Origin: Clostridiales bacterium | Lineage (GTDB): Bacteria > Bacillota > Clostridia > Lachnospirales > WQUN01 | DNA: 64,000 nucleotides | Reading direction: 5' to 3' | NCBI GenBank assembly: GCA_031270945.1 | Contig: JAISWZ010000649.1 | Span: 62,001-126,000 of the forward strand | Part shown: in pieces, positions 45,016 through 54,486 of the stretch | Layout: each line of letters begins with the position of its first letter | Position numbering within the stretch: the stretch's first letter is position 1 | Made by a program: the position numbers and the translations under genes | Notes under the pieces: generated by a model | Told to the model about the DNA's origin: nothing | The model's database searches: none | The model's input: only the letters and a program-made list of their open reading frames with translations

Positions 45016-46980
45016 TTAAATCTCAGAAATAAATATTGCATTCTCAATATATGTCAATCCACTTGGAGGTTTTCTTAATTCTTTTTCAGTTCTATCTGTA
45101 TAATCATATTTCAAATTACCAACTAGTTCTTTATCCCCTACCGGTATAGACGTATCATCGTCAGTAAGATATTCACCTTCAATATTTTGCCTGACCAAAT
45201 AAGATTTGTACGATATAACGCCTGTTAGAAGCAATACCCACGAAACTAATTTATCAACATTTATAGGAACAGGGTAATCTATTTTTGTCACTTCTCTTTC
45301 GCCAGGTTCTGCGAATTCATTCTTATCAACCATTTTATAATGGATAACATGTTCTTCTGATGATTTTTCCGGAGCAGGATCTTTACCATAAGCCGAACAA
45401 ATAAATGGAGTAATTTTCAATCCGGTCGATCTATATATATTATTTAACATTTTTCTAAAAGGATAGTTGTCATCGGTAGATCCATAATAATTATCATCAT
45501 CTTTAGATACTGGCAAACTAGATATTATTAACTGAGCAGACCAATGCATTAAGCTAGTATTCCTACTTGTAAACCATTCCGCTAACTTTTGCTTGTTCTT
45601 GTCATTTTCTTCATTATAACACCTAAGCGTACCCCTTGCTTCTAATGATTTACTGTATCTACTGAGGTCACATGAATAGCAAAGTCTATTCATGTCAGAA
45701 TTATTACATATAAATTCATCGCATTTAGTTAATACGAAAGCTATTGGAATTGAACCTTTCTGCTCATTCATTACTTTCAGCAATTTTCCAGGATTATTTA
45801 TAACATTGCTTTTTCTTGGATCTATTGGTTTTTCTTTACTAGCATCAAAGTGATCGGCATCTATGCAATACAGTATCAAAGATGCGGCATCTATTGCTGG
45901 ATTTCTTTTTCGAATTTCAACTAAATTTAATTCATATACATCATTTTTTGTTTCGGTTATTTCCCCCACAGGTTTTGTTTCAGTTGTTTCCACCACAGTT
46001 TTTGTTTCAGTTATTTCCCCCAGCGCTTCACCTGGAATGTCAATAAACGTTAATATTAATCCATCTTTATCGTTGATTTTCAACAAATACGATATGGATA
46101 ATAATTCATTGGTTAATTTTGCGAACGGAACATCATCTTTGGTTTTGCTAAACCCTAAGCCACTTGTAAATAAATCACGTAAATTTTTCTCATTTAATGA
46201 CCTTGTTATATGATCAATATTCAAAATAATTTCATCGCATTCTTTTACTTCAGAACAATTCAACTTGTAAAATTCATCTTGAATCGCTGCCATCATATGA
46301 GTTTTGCCTGTATATGTATATCCAATAAAAGTTATTACTTTTTGCGGATAATTAAACGAGTGCCTTAGAAGATGCACTTTCCTTTGACACGTATCAGTAG
46401 GACAATAAATGAAGTTTGAACTCATGTTAGGTTCAATCTTAATTGATCCGGAATTGTTTTTGGTAGTAACAGGATCTTGTCCTCCTAGATAAGAAAAAAT
46501 CTCAGATTTATAACCAGCCGTTTTATCCATCGTTATCTTTACGGGAAAAATATAAGTACTAAGTTTTTTAGACCATATTACATAATCTGTTAAAACAAAA
46601 TGATTAAGCACTATCTCGCAATCCTCTTTATTACTCCAATTTATATTTTTTACAACTATGTTGTTCTCTGCATCTCCTGTTTTCTCTGCATCTCCTGTTT
46701 TCTCTGACCATTCTAATTTCCATTCAGCATTCTTGTCTTTATCTATTATTGTTGTATTATACTCATTGTCTATGCAATTAAACACTCTTTCAACAGTTAA
46801 ATAACACTTTTTTAGTGAAGAGAGATTTTTTAGCTCTTTATATGTTACGAAAATTCGCTTCTTTAAACCTTTTGTTTCATATTTACCAGCCAAAGCCGGA
46901 TAGATGTCATAAAGCGCATCCACTCTAGATATCTTTTTCCCGCAGACTGGACATACACTTTCATACTCGGTTGTAGGCAA
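45016..46980 (-). CDS. Zinc-ribbon P-loop GTPase of the FtsZ-like system
   Basis: About 654 aa from TTG 46980 (GGGGTG eight bases upstream; a TTG two codons earlier is too close). An N-terminal CPVC and a second CPTDTC pair (about 195-200) suggest a split zinc ribbon. Walker A/G1 'GYTYTGKT' at about 222-229, G3 'FIDIPGE' near 316, G4 'LTKCDEF' near 420. The second Cys cluster 'CYSCDLS' follows G4. A Glu/Thr-rich insert (about 320-350) contains a repeated 'GEITETK', and 'EKTGDA' is repeated near 95-105. A distinct GTPase is a stated component of FtsZ-like/vWA systems. Cytoplasmic. Confidence 0.78.
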   Translation of the reverse strand: MPTTEYESVCPVCGKKISRVDALYDIYPALAGKYETKGLKKRIFVTYKELKNLSSLKKCYLTVERVFNCIDNEYNTTIIDKDKNAEWKLEWSEKTGDAEKTGDAENNIVVKNINWSNKEDCEIVLNHFVLTDYVIWSKKLSTYIFPVKITMDKTAGYKSEIFSYLGGQDPVTTKNNSGSIKIEPNMSSNFIYCPTDTCQRKVHLLRHSFNYPQKVITFIGYTYTGKTHMMAAIQDEFYKLNCSEVKECDEIILNIDHITRSLNEKNLRDLFTSGLGFSKTKDDVPFAKLTNELLSISYLLKINDKDGLILTFIDIPGEALGEITETKTVVETTETKPVGEITETKNDVYELNLVEIRKRNPAIDAASLILYCIDADHFDASKEKPIDPRKSNVINNPGKLLKVMNEQKGSIPIAFVLTKCDEFICNNSDMNRLCYSCDLSRYSKSLEARGTLRCYNEENDKNKQKLAEWFTSRNTSLMHWSAQLIISSLPVSKDDDNYYGSTDDNYPFRKMLNNIYRSTGLKITPFICSAYGKDPAPEKSSEEHVIHYKMVDKNEFAEPGEREVTKIDYPVPINVDKLVSWVLLLTGVISYKSYLVRQNIEGEYLTDDDTSIPVGDKELVGNLKYDYTDRTEKELRKPPSGLTYIENAIFISEI

Positions 46981-47160
46981 AGACAAATCACCCCATTATT
47001 ACATATTTCTCATTAATAATTTTTCATAGTTTAAGCTAATTATCAATTTTCAGATATTGTTATCGTCTTTACAAATTAATCATCAGACTTGAAACTTAAT
47101 TTGAAATCCATGTCAATATAAAATAAAATCAATTTCATAATAGTTCTTATACAATAATCA

Positions 47161-47727
47161 TTAATTCAGTGTTTCTGTTAAGCAATTTTCTCTTTCCTCT
47201 AAATTATCTCTGCGTAAGAAAATGCCATTATCTGAATTTTCATTCCCGTAAATCGTCCACGTTGGTGCGTCACATATTAACAAGTACATGCCTATCGGCT
47301 TAAATATCTCACGTTCATTTAAATCATCAACGCTGTAATGAATTTTACCGCATTGAAGAGCAAATCTATTTAAATCAGGATGTCTATTAGATATATTTTT
47401 AATCTTAATTTTACAAATTGAACTATCTTTTATTATCCCGCTACCCAAAACCTTGTTGCGATCTTCAGTTCTGCCAACATATATATTCATTTTTACAAAT
47501 TTGAAGCAAGCAATTTGTAGTTCGCTTAAATTAATTTTTCCTTTTATGTTAATCGATTCGCCATTGTTATCATCCATTTTATCTGTAAGATCTATAATAT
47601 GACGCTTACCTATATCACACAACTTTTTGCTCACTTTACATTTAACCAATATATCGTCTATGTTGCTTACTCCACCATCAACAACTAAATATTTATTATT
47701 ATAAGTCGGGCTATTTAGCAATATCAT
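47161..47727 (-). CDS. Unrecognised 188-aa protein
   Basis: ATG overlaps the TGA of the upstream gene (ATGA), so translation is coupled to the 551-aa protein. Mainly beta-rich with 'NKYLVVDGGVSNIDDILVKC' and 'PIGMYLLICDAPTWTIYGNE'. No signal, TM segment or known motif. Very AT-rich. Position directly before the GTPase gene suggests a dedicated partner of the 551-aa protein or of the GTPase. Confidence 0.6.
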   Translation of the reverse strand: MILLNSPTYNNKYLVVDGGVSNIDDILVKCKVSKKLCDIGKRHIIDLTDKMDDNNGESINIKGKINLSELQIACFKFVKMNIYVGRTEDRNKVLGSGIIKDSSICKIKIKNISNRHPDLNRFALQCGKIHYSVDDLNEREIFKPIGMYLLICDAPTWTIYGNENSDNGIFLRRDNLEERENCLTETLN

Positions 47728-49379
47728 CGTTCACCATTTTCTCTAATTTGAAACATAACGTTGCTCAAACTATCGTCTTCAAAGTCATTTGCATAGCAAG
47801 GAACCAGAAAGAAAAGTTGCATATCTTCTTTCGCTCCACCAAACGATTTTGTGTAATATAAATTCAAAGGTGCGCTGCTGTTGTCGTGAGTAAAATCTAT
47901 TGATAATCTCAAGTCAGACAATTTGTTGTTTATTTTTTGCACAACTTGCTCAGAGGCAAATAAGATGTATATATTCTCTCTACCAGTCAAAACAAATGGT
48001 CTTCGTTTAATAATCATCTTGTGGGCATTATCAAGAAAATCTTGCTCACTTACTATATTTGCTCCTGATAGGTATAAATAATTTTTTATGTTTTCTGATA
48101 AAATGAAGTCTTCCTCAATTTTAGCCCTATAAGTTTTTAGTAACTGCTCTAGTTTTTCAATATATTTTTCTCTATAATTCTTTTCCTTAATGACATTTTT
48201 TACGTACTTTTCTATAAAAGATCTCATTTCTTTTAATATATCATCTTTCGATTGTCCGATATAATCTTTTAGCTCAGCAATGTCAGGAATAAAACCTGAC
48301 CCTTCTTTATATAAACTTAAATTTGAAAATGTAAAATTACGCTTATATTTTATTGGGACCGACAACAATATATTTTCTAAATCACCATTATTTAATTCAT
48401 CAAATCTTTTTTCATACTTTGATAATATATAATTTAAATCTTTATCTAATCTCAATTTCAACTTATAACCATATGTTGAAAAATCTAATTTATAACATTT
48501 GTTTCTAAAGAATTCTATTTCATATTTAAAATATTCATTTCTTAGTGGAAACGAATTCGAAAACTCCTTAGCCAGACTGTCATCAATTAACGACCAACCA
48601 GCACTTCTGCAGATATCTATATATTTTTCCTCTAATTTATTATTTATTTTATCATTGACAACCCTAATATCTTCTTCTTCGTTTCCTAATATCGCTTTTA
48701 GTCTTTCCTCTTCTCGTCTTAACTTATTCTTTTCAACTTCATTATTACCAAATTCTGTTAAGCTATAAATAATACCATTAAGTTCTTTAAGTTTTAAAAT
48801 TAAATCAGATTCCTCTCTCGCCATTGATAAAATATATAGAAATTTAATAGCACCCTTAAGATATATTTCAATCGACATATCAAGCAATCGATTCTCAATT
48901 AAAAAAGTAAAAACACCTGCTTCTATACTTAAACCCGTTATACAACTCATTTCGTGAACATATAAATTTGCTTTATTCCGTGCCGTCAATCGTTCCGTAG
49001 GTTCAGTATTGGAGTCAATCGTCAGGAAAATGCAAGTTCTTTCCATCCTGTCCATGTTATCCAATTTATTTGGTTTATTAATCCATCTATATATCTCATT
49101 TTTCAATATTTCAATCTTGTTCGCAGTTCCCGTTTCACATTCTTTTAAGTTTAGGAAAAATGCAAGTGTTATATGTTCAAAATGACTTACTTTAAGAATC
49201 TTTCTTTCTCTATCATATGCTTTAGAAAAAATAGATTCTGATATTTCCTTAGCGTTAAAATATTCTTCCTTAAAGTTTATATTCTCTATAATGCAATTAT
49301 TACCACTAAACACCCACATTCCAGGTAGACCGTTATTGATTATACTATCAATTGAAAATCCGAGATCACTAATAATAAT
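47724..49379 (-). CDS. Unrecognised coiled-coil protein
   Basis: About 551 aa. The helical middle (about 195-260 and 370-440) has heptad-like stretches ('KNKLRREEERLKAILGNEEE', 'EKYIEKLEQLLKTYRAKIEE'); the ends look alpha/beta. No TM segment. The only conventional start, TTG 49385, lies one base from the Shine-Dalgarno AAGAGGG; the ATT eight bases after GAGG (49379) is better spaced and fits the pattern in the FtsZ-like genes. First gene of a four-gene AT-rich operon (this, 188 aa, GTPase, GAP1-like). Family unknown. Confidence 0.6.
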   Translation of the reverse strand: MIISDLGFSIDSIINNGLPGMWVFSGNNCIIENINFKEEYFNAKEISESIFSKAYDRERKILKVSHFEHITLAFFLNLKECETGTANKIEILKNEIYRWINKPNKLDNMDRMERTCIFLTIDSNTEPTERLTARNKANLYVHEMSCITGLSIEAGVFTFLIENRLLDMSIEIYLKGAIKFLYILSMAREESDLILKLKELNGIIYSLTEFGNNEVEKNKLRREEERLKAILGNEEEDIRVVNDKINNKLEEKYIDICRSAGWSLIDDSLAKEFSNSFPLRNEYFKYEIEFFRNKCYKLDFSTYGYKLKLRLDKDLNYILSKYEKRFDELNNGDLENILLSVPIKYKRNFTFSNLSLYKEGSGFIPDIAELKDYIGQSKDDILKEMRSFIEKYVKNVIKEKNYREKYIEKLEQLLKTYRAKIEEDFILSENIKNYLYLSGANIVSEQDFLDNAHKMIIKRRPFVLTGRENIYILFASEQVVQKINNKLSDLRLSIDFTHDNSSAPLNLYYTKSFGGAKEDMQLFFLVPCYANDFEDDSLSNVMFQIRENGER

Positions 49380-49524
49380 AGTCAATCCCTCTTGGTCTTT
49401 TTCAGTTTTACTCCATTCTTTATGAATTCATATCACTTCCCAATCAATGATTCTGATTAACAAGCGTCGAACCAATAGACGCAAATGTCGAAACACAAGA
49501 TTTGCACAACGCATCAGCCTTTAG

Positions 49525-49622
49525 AGCATATCCCAAAATTAAATTTATGGCTTGTGAAAGTCACGCGTTAAAGCAATGCGATGACTTTCACTGTGCCTTT
49601 TTTGGAATTTTGGGATATACTC
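49525..49622. repeat. Palindromic element copy 8, TTA on both sides
   Basis: GAGCATATCCCAAAATTA ... GGAATTTTGGGATATACTC with an internal GTGAAAGTCA...TGACTTTCAC stem. TTA at 49522-49524 and 49623-49625. Confidence 0.85.
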
Positions 49623-49709
49623 TTAGTCAAAGCAATAGTTTTAAGGGCTTTATGGAGTTCTTACAGTAGAATAATTCATATATATTGTTTATTTTTATAT
49701 TTCTTTATC

Positions 49710-49742
49710 ATCTCAACCACCAGCGACGCTGGTGGTTGAGAT
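49710..49742 (-). terminator. Perfect GC-rich hairpin between two island operons
   Basis: ATCTCAACCACCAG-CGACG-CTGGTGGTTGAGAT in an AT-rich surround. On the minus strand it is followed by an A/T-rich stretch without a clean T-run. It lies between FtsZl-C and the 551-aa gene and may separate their transcripts. Confidence 0.4.
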
Positions 49743-50053
49743 ATATCTTGAAAATTCGATTATTGCTGTAAAATCACTCTTGGCGCTCCTGGCTACCCCC
49801 AAAAAATTAGATGCTTTTTCAAGCGGATAAAACTCAAGGAAAAGCTTTCGCCCAATGAACGGGATGTATCAAGCGTCAAGAAGAAATAGAAGCTTGCCAG
49901 CAATTCAAAATGGATTGATTTGCCTCAACTTCAGCCTTTTCTCGCTAGCCATGGAAAGAGACAAACTTTTCCGTAATATACACGGAAGTCGGGCATTTAA
50001 GCATTTGTCAGGTCTTTACCGGCACATCTAGATAATTTGGGGTTATTAACTGA

Positions 50054-50148
50054 GATCATATTTCAAAATTCCGTTAGGCACTGGAAAAGTCCTGGCAGAC
50101 TTCAACTCCGGACTTTCCGGTGCCATAGAAATTTTGGATATATATATT
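50054..50148. repeat. Degenerate palindromic element copy 9
   Basis: GATCATATTTCAAAATTCC ... GAAATTTTGGATATATAT with core CACTGGAAAAGTCC...GGACTTTCCGGTG. It abuts the stop codon of FtsZl-C. Confidence 0.7.
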
Positions 50149-53100
50149 CTAATTGTCTATTACATTGTCATCAGAACTCCTAGTTCTGATTCCCGCAGCC
50201 TTCGTACATATTTTTAAGTTCATTTTCACTTTTTTATATATTTCCAAGGCATTGTTTATAAAATCATTTTTCTCCTTTGCTCCAACCTGCCATGAAGCCA
50301 AGTCTGTTCTTATATCTCTCACTGAAGCACTACTATATTTACTTATAAATTCATTGGCCTCAACACTAAATATATTCATATTTTTTATAGCTTCTTCATA
50401 AAGATAAGAATTTCCTTCAAGGCATTCTTTTTGCGCATCTTCATCTATACTTTTAATTTCATTTATAAATGCTGCAAGTGTACTTTCTCTAAGCTTACCT
50501 TGTTTTTCAATATATCGAACAAACGCTCTGCATAGAGGGATAAGCGAATACTTATCCACAATTTTTCTGTCTGGTTCATATGGAAAACCATGTTCCTTAC
50601 CCTTCAAAAACGCTACATCCAGAGCAACTATATTTGTTACCGGCCCAAAATTTTTTCCCACATCAGTAAAATTAGGTTTAATAATCCATTGGTCTACCGT
50701 ATTATCTTTAAGTTTAATTAAACCCCATGCAATTGCATCAACTGCGATTAGAAGAAGTCTTTGTTGCCTAACCGGTTCATTGCTTTCATTAACTTTTTCA
50801 ATAATTGGTTTTAGCATTTCTATAGACCTTTTTAATGCAACGTATAGGGGTACATTTCTGCGCAATACGCGCATAGCGTTTGTTTCTGCATTTATTTTAT
50901 TGACACTACCATTACTTAAATAACCAGAATCTAAAAGCTTTAAATCATAAAACTTACCATTTTTTGTTGTTGGGGCTCCACCTAATGCTCCGCCCGGAGC
51001 TTTTTCATTTGCTTTAATTGCAAGAAAATTCAAAAGTGGTTTCCCTAATGCCAAAATACCATTATCATCTATTACATTATAATCCTCTAAATCATCCACA
51101 TTAACGCTTCCCTTTGGGTCAGCAAAAATGCGACACTTAAAGTAGAAGGTCTCTCCTGGAGGTCCATCATCATACATTTCTATAATTTCATATTCTAATC
51201 CCTTATTCCAAGTTTCTTTAAATTCTCCTTCCAAAAACAAATTTTCTTCTAGATTGCTTGTAGTTCTAAGCGCCAAGTGCGGATAATTTCGCCAAGCAAG
51301 TCCACGTTTAGGATCGTACTTCCCGTCTCTCGCATCACCCGGGTTAGGATAATTTACCCATCTTCCATGTGGTAATGGATTTCCTCCTTTATTATCACCC
51401 GCGAGAGTAGAAAAATCTACGTGACCTGACTCATTTCTATGGCAAGATCCAATTCTACTCATTTCCAAATAGGACTTTTCCCATCTTTCTATGTCCTTGA
51501 GCGAGAAAAGAGGCAATGCATCTTTAATCTCATATGAAACAATTTGATCAGAAAGCTTAGAAGCCACCACACCTGCGCCTGATGCCGACGCTGATATTTG
51601 CGCTTTGATTTCTGCCTGAGTAATTACAGTCTCAGGCACTCCCGTTGTAATGCCCTCGGGATATAAAATGTATTTTTGTTTGCCACCATATGAATTCTGT
51701 TCGCTTTGCGCATACAATATTTTCGTTGACGCCATTAAAACAGTAACAAGATTAGCATAGTAATGTTTAATTTTTTGGCTTATATTTCCTCCATCTTCCG
51801 AGCAGATAGCATAAACAAAATTAGATATCATTAACTCTTTATCCAAAATTCCAACTAATTTTAACTCTTCTAAGCATTTATCGAACAATTTCCGAGCTGG
51901 AACCGTCGTTCCTCTAACAGTTTCATTAGTCCATTCGTCCCTATTGCTTGAGAACGACTGCATAATCGCTACGCGAAACCCTTTTTTCTTAGCCGCGCTT
52001 GCAGCCTGAGTTGCGCAACTTTTGACCCAATTATAAGACTGTGAATTGTTTATTAGATTCAACATGATTGGGTGATTCATTATGCAATAGTCTGTAAGTT
52101 GTTGCAAAGATTCAAATGGCGCACCTGCTGTTTTGTATACCTCCATTAGCGCATCTAATACTTTTACAAAATCTCGAATTTGATTATTCAATTTGTTTAC
52201 CGGATCTAAGTAATTTTCTTTTAATGCACTTCCAGCATGGCCACAGATGTAACTCAATGCGCATGCTTTAAGCCAATCTTTGTAAGCATCTTTCCAATTG
52301 TTAACATCAAAAAAGAAATGCGTAGGTATATCTTCCATATTTGCAAAAGCTTTTTGCTTATCAATTTCAGCATTAGATTTGATTGTTTTAATAACTCCGT
52401 AAAGTCCATTTATCGTATCTTGAATACCTACATAGCCACCATTCGTAACTCTTCCATCCAAAACATGTTCTGCAACAATAGGCCCATTTTCGCATATAAA
52501 TTTCAACATTTCTTCACAATATCGATTTGCTTGATCCCTTAGCATTTCATTTATATCAGTTATCGGATTATGATTTTCGTCACACCCGAGCCCATCTAGT
52601 ATATTACGATAATTTTTATATCTATCGCTTTTTGTCTTTATATCTCTTCCGCTAACTGCAGGAATATTTCTTGAGGAAATGTCAAACGTATTGTTTACCC
52701 ATTTTTCAACAATTATCTTTAATTTATCTTCTAAGTTTCCTTGAAGATTCCCGTATGCAGGGCTGGTCCATCCATATCCACTAAGAACCGCAATACGAAC
52801 CGGGACAGCTTCTTCCTTTGATAATGGCAACCGTGAAAATCCATTTTCAATTCCTCCTGGTGCATTATTTCCATAAGACTTATAAAGTGCAGAAACTACT
52901 TGGTTTAATGCCCAAGCCTTTATTACATCAGTTGGTAGACCTGCAGCGTGAACTCCCAAACCAAAGTAATGAAACGAATCTTCAGGATGATCATCACCAC
53001 TTCCCAGAACTTGATTCACACTAAGTGTCGCAGTTCTATGCGGAACTTCATTGTCCATAAATGCCAATGCGCTGAATATTTCCTTATTTTTCCCAGAAAC

Positions 53101-54057
53101 CAAAGATAGCATCGATTCAACAATAGAAATTCGGCAATCCCGATCTGCATCAGGTCCATTTTTCGAAAGAAGGTAAATACTGTTATACAAAAAATTTTGT
53201 GCTGCATCAACATTATAGACATGATGTTGATCCGGATATATAAATCTATCTGTAAAATCCGGATGTCGCTGAAATCTTGAGTAAAAATAGTCTACTTCCT
53301 TAAGCGCTGCATAACCGTTGCTTTCCATGGCAAGCGCTACATTCGCTTGAGCGTAATTTAAAACCGTGTCAGGCAGATATAAGTAGCCTATAATATTGCT
53401 GCCCGCTAATGTTGCATCTACACTCTTCAAGGCTAGTCTTGTGAGCACAGCAATGTCATTTACAAGTCCGCTTCCAGTCCCTCCGGCTAATCCAAGTACA
53501 ATAAAAATCTGTAACGGTTTTGCGCCTCTATTTATATTTAAGGTCGTGATTTTGTTAAATATTTTCATCTGTAACAATTGTGCGTTATACGCTCCTTCGT
53601 AATTGTAGTATAACTTGCCTATAGAAATTTGTCGAATTTGACCGGCTCCATTAGTGTTTGCAATCGCACTTCCTTGGTTGAAATTTGGGTTAATCCAATC
53701 ATTTACCGTCTCATGCCGATTGCCTACTATATCGAATGAATTCGCGGCTGCAGGGCAAGTTAGGTTAAATATTTCATTTGTACTATCCAATCCAGATTTG
53801 GACAATTCATCTATGCTTGTATCAACCGCAAATAGTTGCAAGGATGTATTCCAATCCTCAAACCTGCGATCAAGCTCAATTTTTAAAGCACTAAGCGTTT
53901 TTACTCCTGACCCGCCAACTCCTATTACCAGAGTGCGGTAATCGCTTTCAAATGGCTGTTTAAGCGCTCTCAAAAACAAAGCTCCGCTCGAAGCGTTTAT
54001 ATCATTCAATCCAACTTTCGCTTGAATATCTATATTTGCTAAATTTCGAAAAGGAAT
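50149..54057 (-). CDS. FtsZ/tubulin-like GTPase, paralogue C
   Basis: About 1302 aa. N-domain: 'TLVIGVGGSGVKTLSALK' (about 42-60), 'DWINPNFNQG', and the intact tubulin signature 'GLAGGTGSGLVNDIAVL' near 190-208. A helical middle follows; then the conserved block 'HRNESGHVDFS', 'GGNPLPHG', 'AWRNYPHLALR'; then a C-terminal helical domain shared with B. Start: GAGG, 8 nt, ATT 54057; a GTG at 54066 is in frame but overlaps the Shine-Dalgarno sequence itself. Closest to B in sequence and base composition, so B and C look like a recent pair. It lies directly downstream of the vWA gene. Confidence 0.86.
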   Translation of the reverse strand: MPFRNLANIDIQAKVGLNDINASSGALFLRALKQPFESDYRTLVIGVGGSGVKTLSALKIELDRRFEDWNTSLQLFAVDTSIDELSKSGLDSTNEIFNLTCPAAANSFDIVGNRHETVNDWINPNFNQGSAIANTNGAGQIRQISIGKLYYNYEGAYNAQLLQMKIFNKITTLNINRGAKPLQIFIVLGLAGGTGSGLVNDIAVLTRLALKSVDATLAGSNIIGYLYLPDTVLNYAQANVALAMESNGYAALKEVDYFYSRFQRHPDFTDRFIYPDQHHVYNVDAAQNFLYNSIYLLSKNGPDADRDCRISIVESMLSLVSGKNKEIFSALAFMDNEVPHRTATLSVNQVLGSGDDHPEDSFHYFGLGVHAAGLPTDVIKAWALNQVVSALYKSYGNNAPGGIENGFSRLPLSKEEAVPVRIAVLSGYGWTSPAYGNLQGNLEDKLKIIVEKWVNNTFDISSRNIPAVSGRDIKTKSDRYKNYRNILDGLGCDENHNPITDINEMLRDQANRYCEEMLKFICENGPIVAEHVLDGRVTNGGYVGIQDTINGLYGVIKTIKSNAEIDKQKAFANMEDIPTHFFFDVNNWKDAYKDWLKACALSYICGHAGSALKENYLDPVNKLNNQIRDFVKVLDALMEVYKTAGAPFESLQQLTDYCIMNHPIMLNLINNSQSYNWVKSCATQAASAAKKKGFRVAIMQSFSSNRDEWTNETVRGTTVPARKLFDKCLEELKLVGILDKELMISNFVYAICSEDGGNISQKIKHYYANLVTVLMASTKILYAQSEQNSYGGKQKYILYPEGITTGVPETVITQAEIKAQISASASGAGVVASKLSDQIVSYEIKDALPLFSLKDIERWEKSYLEMSRIGSCHRNESGHVDFSTLAGDNKGGNPLPHGRWVNYPNPGDARDGKYDPKRGLAWRNYPHLALRTTSNLEENLFLEGEFKETWNKGLEYEIIEMYDDGPPGETFYFKCRIFADPKGSVNVDDLEDYNVIDDNGILALGKPLLNFLAIKANEKAPGGALGGAPTTKNGKFYDLKLLDSGYLSNGSVNKINAETNAMRVLRRNVPLYVALKRSIEMLKPIIEKVNESNEPVRQQRLLLIAVDAIAWGLIKLKDNTVDQWIIKPNFTDVGKNFGPVTNIVALDVAFLKGKEHGFPYEPDRKIVDKYSLIPLCRAFVRYIEKQGKLRESTLAAFINEIKSIDEDAQKECLEGNSYLYEEAIKNMNIFSVEANEFISKYSSASVRDIRTDLASWQVGAKEKNDFINNALEIYKKVKMNLKICTKAAGIRTRSSDDNVIDN

Positions 54058-54104
54058 TATACTCACCTCTTGTTGTAGTCAAATAATTTCGAAACAATCA
54101 CCCA

Positions 54105-54405
54105 CCACGCCTAAAGGCGTGGTTTGGGAGCAGCCCTGTAAGGGCTTTAATACTAGCGCACCTAAAGGCGTCTAGCTTTGGCTTTGCTACTAGCATGCCT
54201 AAAGGCATCGAGCTGTGGCAACCTGACTAAAACCCGAAACTGCCTGTACTTTCCCATGTGTAATTGCGTATTTTCTTCTCACCCTGCCCGCTATTAAAAC
54301 GATGTACATGTAGACTAGAATGTTCTGTCCTCTTATTGGATAATTTTGCGTCAATCCAACTTGTGGATCGCTTCCGCTCCGCTGACTCCCCCGGCTAGCC
54401 GGGGG
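54105..54405. other. Cluster of short hairpins, possible decayed IS200/IS605-type element
   Basis: Hairpins CCACGCCTAAAGGCGTGG (54105-54122), AGCCCTGTAAGGGCT (54132-54146), ATGCCTAAAGGCAT (54195-54208) and CCCCCGGCTAGCCGGGGG (54388-54405), with GC-rich text in an AT-rich island. The spacing, subterminal hairpins and lack of an ORF recall non-autonomous IS200/IS605-like or guide-RNA-bearing remnants. No transposase or TnpB/IscB fragment is visible, so this is only a suggestion. Confidence 0.35.
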
Positions 54406-54486
54406 TTTAATGTTTCTAATTATTCTCGTTTGAAGCATAAAAAAGAATATTACATCATTAAAATTATCATATTTTATCCGATTATT

